In this document: piece by piece, positions 57,800 through 64,000 of the stretch
Numbering within the stretch: the first letter of the stretch is position 1
Layout of the letters: the number at the start of each line of letters is the position of its first letter
NCBI RefSeq assembly: GCF_033568475.1
Contig: NC_133120.1
Span: 82,436,151 to 82,500,150, forward strand
Direction of reading: 5' to 3'
Length of the DNA: 64,000 nt
Source of the DNA: Henckelia pumila
Lineage: Eukaryota; Streptophyta; Magnoliopsida; Lamiales; Gesneriaceae
Made by a program: the position numbers and the translations under genes
Notes under the pieces: generated by a model
The model's database searches: none
Told to the model about the DNA's origin: nothing
Seen by the model: the letters and a program-made list of their open reading frames with translations, nothing else

Positions 57800-58509
57800 T
57801 CTTCAAACAAATTCTTCAAACCATCACAAGCTTCTCTTTTTCTCATCCACAATAGGATCACATCTTTCATTACGCGGTTACAAAGTGGTAACTTCACTTG
57901 GGATTTTCTCCACCATTTTGCGTAGCAAGCACGGAGAGGATCAGTACCCTTCAGTGGCTTTGCGATCAGGCGAACAATGTCTTCTTCTTCCAGAAGAATA
58001 CGCCCTCGGTCCATAGAGTCCACCGCCGAAACATACTTCAAGTTTGGAACAACTAAAAGAAGCTCTTTTATGTAAAGAAACCGCAGCGGATTCTCATACA
58101 CGTGAGATGTTACTGTACCGAAAAAATCCTGAAACATTCTTGCACCATCCCTTTCATCCGAGGCGAATAAGATGATGAAGTTACATGGATCACATTTCCA
58201 CCTAAAAAAAGATTTTGGGTCATCGAACCTCCACAATATGTTGTTACGGAATAAAAATCGAATGGTAACAGATTCGAGGCAATGGAGTTTCTTGAGAAAG
58301 TCTATGACTCCTCGTGGCCAAACGGGAACCGAACGAGATGGGCGAATTGGCACCGAAACAGAGCAGGTTTGAACAACAAGAGCTGCAAAATTCTTGGAGA
58401 CCAAACAGCAAATGCATAGCCATTTTAGATCCGAGATTTTGTCGAAAACAAAGATGATTAGCTCCGGGGGAAGACGATGGAAATAGTTTTCTTCGGAACC
58501 TATCATCAT
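57800..58509 (-). pseudogene. F-box protein gene fragment fused to a retrotransposon LTR
   Basis: From an ATG at 58509 the frame reads an N-terminal F-box (HRLPPELIIFVFDKISDLKW, CLVSKNFAALV). It continues with a leucine-rich but repeat-poor region (FLKKLHCLESVTIRFLF, YIKELLLVVPNLKYVSAVD) and MLWMRKRE-like sequence ending about NLFEEG. The style recalls the AUF1/At1g30200-type F-box proteins, which act as substrate adaptors of SCF ubiquitin ligases. About 237 residues are host-derived; the open frame then runs into the LTR for 26 more codons and stops at 57721. The Tork-type LTR begins only 25 bases before the ATG, so its promoter has been displaced. It is intronless as seen. Either a broken gene or a captured piece. 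Confidence 0.7.
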
Positions 58510-58533
58510 CTTCTAATTCATTCCAATTCCAAC

Positions 58534-59187
58534 TGTTGGATCGTGTGTCAACTAATATGATTCATTTGAGCCCAAACTTGTTTTATCTGTCTATGGGCTT
58601 TGGGCTTAAGACATAGGTAGTCTCAGTGGCCAAGGGATTATCTAATAAAGTCAAGAGCCCAACCTGGTTGATAATTCAAGAAAGCCCATCTGTGGAAAGA
58701 GCCGTTGAGGGTTATGCCAATTTTGTTATAAAGGCTTTGGAGATGTTAGTTGTGAGATACGGGAAAAATAGAACAAGAGCAGGGATCGATCAGAAAGCGA
58801 AAGAGAAGGGCTACTGAGAAACTTCAAGATTCAAAAGGGAAGGCTACGCAGATATTCAGAAGAGCAAAAGAGGAATCAAAAGTCTCTGTAATCTCCTTTA
58901 TGTTTAGTAGTCATTTGATCTTGGAATTGTAGCTGTGACTTGTGATCGATTGTTCTTCATTAATAAAGAGTTTGATCCCTCCCCGTGGATGTAGGCTGTT
59001 AAGCCGAACCACGTAAATCCGGTGTGCTTGGTGTTCATCTTCATTTTAATGATTCTTGATTGTTGGTTGAGTTAGTTTTATTCAAGGTCTTTGAGTTTCT
59101 GCTGAATGTGATTTAATTCGTCGTGAGCTACATTGGGTAAATCATTTAGTGTGAATTCTTCTGTTGAATTGGGTTGATCGCATAACA
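58534..59187 (+). repeat. 5' LTR of the Tork-type element
   Basis: 654 bp. It carries ATTAATAAAG (58961) and the R/U5 hairpin CCGTGGATGTAGGC ... GCCGAACCACG, shared with the solo LTR at 31075-31860. Confidence 0.85.
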
Positions 59188-59217
59188 GTGGCGCCGTCTG
59201 TGGGAATCGAAGACGAG

Positions 59218-60189
59218 ATGGGATCATTGAAATTTGACATAGAAAAATTTACTGGAAAAAATGATTTTGCTCTATGGAGAATCAAGATGAGGGCTATTCT
59301 GGTTCAGCAGGGGTGGTTTGAGGCACTCAAGACTAAAGAAGAAATGTCAAGTTCTTTAGATGATAAGAAAAAAGAGAAAATCTTGGACAAAGCTCAGTGT
59401 GCTATCATCTTATGTTTAGGAGATAAGCCCTTGAGGGAGGTATGCCGAGAGAAATCAGCTGCTGCCATGTGGATAAAGTTGGAGAGTATTTACATGACTA
59501 AATCACTGGCAAATCGGCTGTACTTAAAGCAGAGACTATATTCCTTTAAGGTTCAAGATGGAAAGAACATTCAAGATCAGATTGATGACTTTATTAAGAT
59601 CCTAGATGATCTGGAAAATGTGGAGGTCAAGCTGGAGGAAGAAGACAAAGCCCTTATACTGCTTAATGCGATGCCTAAGTCTTATGAGAACTTCAAAGAT
59701 GCAATGCTGTATGGCAGAGATCAATCTATATCACTGGATGAAGTACAATCTGCTATTCAATCCAAAGAATTGCAGAGGAAACTCCAAACCAGTGGGGAGA
59801 TCCTTGGTGAAGGATTAACAGCAAGAGGCAGAAGTGAGAAGAGGTTTCAAGGGAATAATAGAAATAGATCCAGATCAAAGAGTAAATCCAGATTTAAGTG
59901 TTTCTTGTGTCATAAAGAAGGACACTTCAAAAGAGATTGCCCTAAAAATAAAAGAAAGAAACCACATGAGAAGGGAAAAGAGACAACTGGAGAAGTAGCC
60001 GCAATCTCTGAAGGGTATGAGTCTGCTGAGGCACTTGTGATTGCAGAAACTAGCATGCAAAGTGAATGGATTTTGGACTCTGGCTGCACTTTTCACATGT
60101 GCCCGATCAAATCCTGGTTCCATGAACTAATTGAATCGGATCAGGGATTGGTGCTACTGGGGAATGAGAAGTCATGTAAAGTAAAATGA
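59218..60189 (+). pseudogene. Tork-type gag and protease
   Basis: A UBN2-type gag (FALWRIKMRAILVQQGW, KSLANRLYLKQRLYSFK, LLNAMPKSYENFKD) is followed by an Arg/Ser-rich linker. The zinc knuckle CFLCHKEGHFKRDC and the protease active site WILDSGCTFHMCP come next. The first ATG after the primer site is chosen; the nominal open frame begins slightly earlier in the LTR. A TGA ends it inside the protease, where the family normally reads on. Confidence 0.88.
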
Positions 60190-61344
60190 ATAGGAAATAT
60201 TAAACTTCTGATACATGATGGAATGGAGAGAGTTCTTAAGGATGTCAGGTTTGTTCCAGAGCTAAAAAGGAACTTAATCTCACTGGGCACCCTTGAAGCA
60301 AATGGATGCACATTCAAATGAGAAAATTCAGTGATGAAAGTGTCCAAAGGAGCCTTAGTGGTAATGAAGGGAAAAAGAGTAAATTCTCTATATATACTTC
60401 AAGCCAAGACAGTGGTAGGAGGGACTTCTATGGTTCAAGAGAAACTGGATAAGTCAACACTATGGCACATGAAACTAGGGCATGTTGGACAAAAGGGATT
60501 AATGGAACTATCAAATCAAGTCCTATTAAGTGGAGACAAGGTACAAGGGATTGAACTCTGTGACTACTGCATCTTAGGTAAAGCTAAGAGAGTAGGATTC
60601 AGTCCAGGTCAACACACATCAACAAAACCCCTAGAATACATACATGCAGATCTCTGGGGCCCTTCTAAAACTCAAACACATGGAGGCAACAGATATTTCC
60701 TATCAATAATAGATGATCACACCAGAAAAGTATGGACACATCTCTTGAAAACAAAGGATGAGGCTACTGAAAAATTTAAGGAGTGGCTGAATCGAACTGA
60801 AAATGAATCAGGTTTTAGGGTAAAGTATCTGAGAACTGATAATGGACTAGAATTCCTATCTAAAGAATTCAAGGAGATATGTAATCAGAAGGGGATAACA
60901 AGACACTTCACGGTTCCAAGGACTCCTCAACAAAATGGGGTGGCTGAGAGGATGAATCGAACCCTATTGGAAAGAGTTAGATGCTTGATCCTAAATGCAG
61001 GTCTTTCAAAATCTTTTTGGGGTGAAGCATTAGCCACAGCAACCTATTTGATAAATAGGTGCCCCTCTAGTGCATTAAACTCAAAGACTCCTATGGAACT
61101 ATGGTCTGGAAAGCATGCAGATTACTCGAAGCTCAAAGTGTTTGGATGCTTGGCTTATGCTCATGTAAAACAAGACAAACTTGAACCAAGAGCTTTGAAA
61201 TGTATTTTTATAGGATATCCTGAAGGAGTAAAGGGATACAAAGTCTGGAACTTAGAAGCTTCAGGACCAAGATGTTTTAACACAGGGGATGTTACATTTG
61301 ATGAATCAAGAATACCTTATAATCCTAAGAAGTCAGAAATATAA
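60190..61344 (+). pseudogene. Tork-type pre-integrase and integrase
   Basis: After the stop the same frame continues with VRFVPELKRNLISLGTLE, and a second TGA at 60319 replaces a tryptophan-like position. Then come the pre-integrase LWHMKLGHVGQKGL and the integrase core: HADLWGPSKT, FLSIIDDHTRKVW, LRTDNGLEF, TPQQNGVAERMNRT, with D, D and E catalytic residues all present. The segment ends in VFGCLAYAHVK and a TAA at 61342. Confidence 0.88.
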
Positions 61345-61368
61345 AGTGAGAATGAAGACAACCAGGAA

Positions 61369-62611
61369 GTGCAAGTTGAGGTGGAGCCATCTGGTTTAAG
61401 AAGTGAGGAAACAAAAGAATCACCTCATGTCAGACAGATCACTCAGAGTGATGAAAATCTCAGTAATTATAAGTTGGCAAGGGACAGACAACGAAGAGAG
61501 ATTAAACCTCCACAGAGATTTGCTGAGGCTGAACTGATCTCATATGCCCTTAATATAGCAGAAAAGGTGGAGTATTATGAACCTAAATTATGAGGATGCA
61601 ATGTCAAGAAAGGATAAAAACCAATGGAAACAGGCTATGGAGGAGGAATTGAACTCACTCTTGAAGAACAAAACTTGGCAGCTTGTAGAAAGAAAGAAAG
61701 GTGATAGAATACTGGGATGCAAATGGTTATATAAGCTCAAGGAAGACTCCACAGTAGCAGAGAAGATTAAATACAAAGCTAGGCTTGTAGCTAAGGGTTA
61801 CTCTCAAATCGAAGGAATTGACTTCAATGAAATCTTCTCCCCAGTGGTCAAGCACTCTTCAATAAGGCTAATCTTGGCTATAGTAAATCAATTTGATCTG
61901 GAATTGGAACAACTTGATGTCAAGACAGCCTTCTTGCATGGAGAACTTGAGGAATCAATACTCATGGAACTGCCAAAGGGTCATCACTATAAAGATGCAG
62001 AAAATAAAGTGTGCTTACTGAAAAGATCTTTATATGGACTCAAACAAAGCCCACGTCAGTGGTATAAGAGGTTTGACGAGTTCATGGAAAGAATAAACTT
62101 CAAGAGAAGCTGTTATGATAGCTGTGTTTATTATGAGACAGAAAATGAACAACCTAAGACATACCTCTTATTATATGTTGACGACATGCTTATTGCAAGC
62201 AAGGATAAAGAGGCAGTTAGGGGGTTGACGCAGAAACTGAGTTCAGAGTTTGACATGAAGGAATTAGGAGAGGCTAAGAAGATATTGGGTATGGAGATTG
62301 ACAGAAATAGAGTAAAGAGAACACTTTTTCTGAATCAAGAGAAATACCTTAACAAAGTATTGATGAGATTCAACATGGATGAATCAAAATCCACTTCTAC
62401 TCCTTTGGGTCAACACCTTAAGCTGTCTTCTCAACAGTCACCTAGTAATGATCATGATAAGCAAGACATGATGAATGTTCCATACTCTAATGGAGTAGGA
62501 AGCATTATGTATGGCATGGTCTGTAGTAGACCAGATTTAGATCATGCTATCAGTGTGGTATCTCGATTTATGGCTAATCCTGGGAGAGAGCATTGGGAGG
62601 CACTTAAGTGA
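61369..62611 (+). pseudogene. Tork-type reverse transcriptase
   Basis: The linker frame (61369-61590) meets the RT frame by a one-base shift near 61577-61590. RT motifs follow: GCKWLYKLK, KARLVAKGYSQIEGIDF, LDVKTAFLHGELEE, SLYGLKQSPRQWYKRF, catalytic LLLYVDDMLIAS and ILGMEIDRNR. All are intact up to a TGA at 62609 after HWEALK. Confidence 0.88.
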
Positions 62612-62798
62612 TCTTAAGATATTTGAAAGGTTCAGCCGGCCTTGGACTGATGTTCCAAATGCAAGAAGCTTCAATAAAACCAGTAGAAGGATTTGTGGAT
62701 TCGGATTATGCTGCAAATATAGATACAAGGAAGTCTCTTACTGGTTTTATATTTACTATTTTTGGAACAGCTGTGAGCTGGAAATCTATGCTGCAATC
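62612..62798 (+). pseudogene. Tork-type RNase H, truncated
   Basis: It starts ILRYLKGSAGLGLMF and contains the first catalytic region GFVDSDYAANIDTRKSLTGF, ending at AVSWKSMLQSV. The next family block is replaced by the inserted LTR. Confidence 0.85.
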
Positions 62799-64000
62799 TG
62801 TTGGAACACGATCGTTCTCCGGATCAAAAAAAAAGTGATATCCGGTGCAGCGGAAGTTTTAAAATTTTATATGGAACGATTCCATATGGATATCAAATTC
62901 CTACGATTAAAATTGATAATATAAAATTTAAACAATATAAATTTTACCTTAAAATCTCGAAGCGAGATTATGGACACCAACAGATTAAACTGATATTGTT
63001 GTATATCCCAGGAACTGATGAACGAACAATTCTTCAATCAGGTCCACGAACAGAAGTTTAATCCCTCTGATAGACTGCACTAGAAAGTCTATCAGAAGTT
63101 TCTACGAAGAGATAGAACAGATATGATCTGTTAAATCAGTCTGCAAATTCAAAAATTCACAGACTGAATTTTCGAACTCTGTGAGAGAGAGGGGGAGGGG
63201 TCGGCCGAAAACCCTAGGAGAGAGCTCTCTAGGTTTTCGAAATTATGACCTTTGTTGTGTAATTTCTGTACTGCAATAACTTATTTATAATGTGGGCTGC
63301 TAACAGCTTAAGGCCCATTAGTCATAAGTTCAAGCCTGACAAGGAAAGCTCGCATGTTCAGAAATTAATATAAAATTCATCGTGACTCAGATTGATAAAC
63401 CAATTTCACCAATGTGCACAGAAACCATTTCTGCATCTTTTAAAGTCAAGATAAATTTTCTGAATCCGAATTCAGTGGTTTCCAAAAATGTCCATCACTA
63501 TGTCATTTTAGGAAATCTTACTCCCTCTACTTTTAAATAAGAAGTCCCACTTCTTTATTCACTAAATTTAACTCTTTAAATTTAATTATCTCAACGGGGA
63601 TTAAAAATCCATTACTTGTGTGACCCTCAATGGTTTAGGGATACAGCTAGCCGTGGGCTCACAACTCCTTGTGACTCGGAACAACAATTTCCGACTTGCC
63701 CATCGAATCATGGTAAGAGCGCCTAGAAACATCGCCCCGTGATTCCCTAGGTATCACTGATAGTGCCTGCAAGAACCAATAGATTTTGGTTAGCGTACAG
63801 TACGGTCCCTTCATCCATATATCCCGATCGAATCAACAACCATTGGTAAATCGAGAGTCGTTCGAGATTCGATAACTATGCAATGCATCTTGAAGATCAA
63901 ATAGTGACATCGCATGTGCTACTAAGAAACCATTTCTTAAAACACATCATGTACTCTGGCCAGAGATTCGTCACACTAATATCTCCTCAGATTGCATGGG
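62799..64000 (-). mobile_element. LTR of another copia-type element, antisense, running off the window
   Basis: The sequence starts TGTTGGAACACGATCG exactly where RNase H breaks. On the minus strand it has a TATA box (TATAAATAAG, about 63285), a leader rich in CT, then the U5-like end CCGCTGCACCGGATATCAC ... GTGTTCCAACA. CAATC (62794-62798) would be the TSD. The other end and any internal region lie beyond 64000, so a solo LTR and a full element cannot be told apart. Confidence 0.6.

Larger units (their letters stand above)
58534..62798 (+). mobile_element. Tork/Tnt1-type Ty1/copia retrotransposon, interrupted
   Basis: 5' LTR 58534-59187 (TGTTGGATCG ... GCATAACA), then a primer site TGGCGCCGT (59189) and gag-pol with integrase before RT, as in Ty1/copia. 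Gag begins MGSLKFDIEKFTGKNDF, a Tork/Tnt1-like start. Stops at 60187, 60319, 61342 and 62609 and a frame shift near 61575-61590 disable it. RNase H is cut at 62798 by an LTR in the opposite orientation; the 3' LTR is not in the window. Confidence 0.88.

Noticed and set aside
57721-58509. A complete 262-aa F-box protein
   Set aside because: The last 26 codons are LTR sequence identical to the other LTR of the SIRE-type element, so the end is not native.

Overview
The window is nuclear DNA of a flowering plant, almost certainly a eudicot. It carries multi-exon plant genes with GT-AG introns, a MIR390 locus, a nuclear tRNA-Ser, and typical plant LTR retrotransposons, CACTA, Mutator-like and Helitron-like elements. 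Some repeat families look like those common in Lamiales, but the sequence alone does not fix the species.

Left part (1-31 kb) holds sparse host genes in AT-rich, transposon-rich DNA. In order they are: a small secreted X8 (CBM43) protein (57-936, +); a 6.2 kb CACTA element (4242-10475) carrying exon-intron fragments of four host genes (subtilase, auxin response factor, SpoU/TrmL-type RNA methyltransferase, TH2/TenA), all on the minus strand; an MDL (MIF/D-dopachrome tautomerase-like) gene ending in a peroxisomal-type tripeptide (12657-13083, +); a 1.35 kb inverted-repeat hairpin element (15173-16525); MIR390 (about 17800-17912, -); a six-exon TBL O-acetyltransferase gene (21966-24333, -); tRNA-Ser(CGA) (24949-25030, +); and an intronless L-type lectin receptor kinase with a W-box cluster at its promoter (28520-30559, +).

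Right part (31-64 kb) is a retrotransposon stack. A solo LTR with intact TSD lies at 31075-31860. A SIRE-type Ty1/copia element on the minus strand (33179-57799) was invaded by a chromovirus-like Ty3/gypsy element (34372-50734, TSD ATATT). The 3' LTR of that element was in turn invaded by a non-coding LTR element (41596-49026, TSD AGTGC). The SIRE-type element ends abruptly, near its predicted transcription start, against an F-box gene fragment (57800-58509, -). Next comes a Tork/Tnt1-type copia element (58534-62798, +) with several stops and one frameshift. Its RNase H is broken by an antisense LTR that runs off the window.

The two observations I consider most novel are the four-gene Pack-CACTA element and a family of about 17 short double-palindromic repeats. 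These repeats are scattered through the LTRs, non-coding interior and coding frames of the SIRE-type element, and resemble in behaviour the protein-coding palindromic mini-elements known from Rickettsia. Exon boundaries were placed by eye from splice sites and family resemblance; no search was run.
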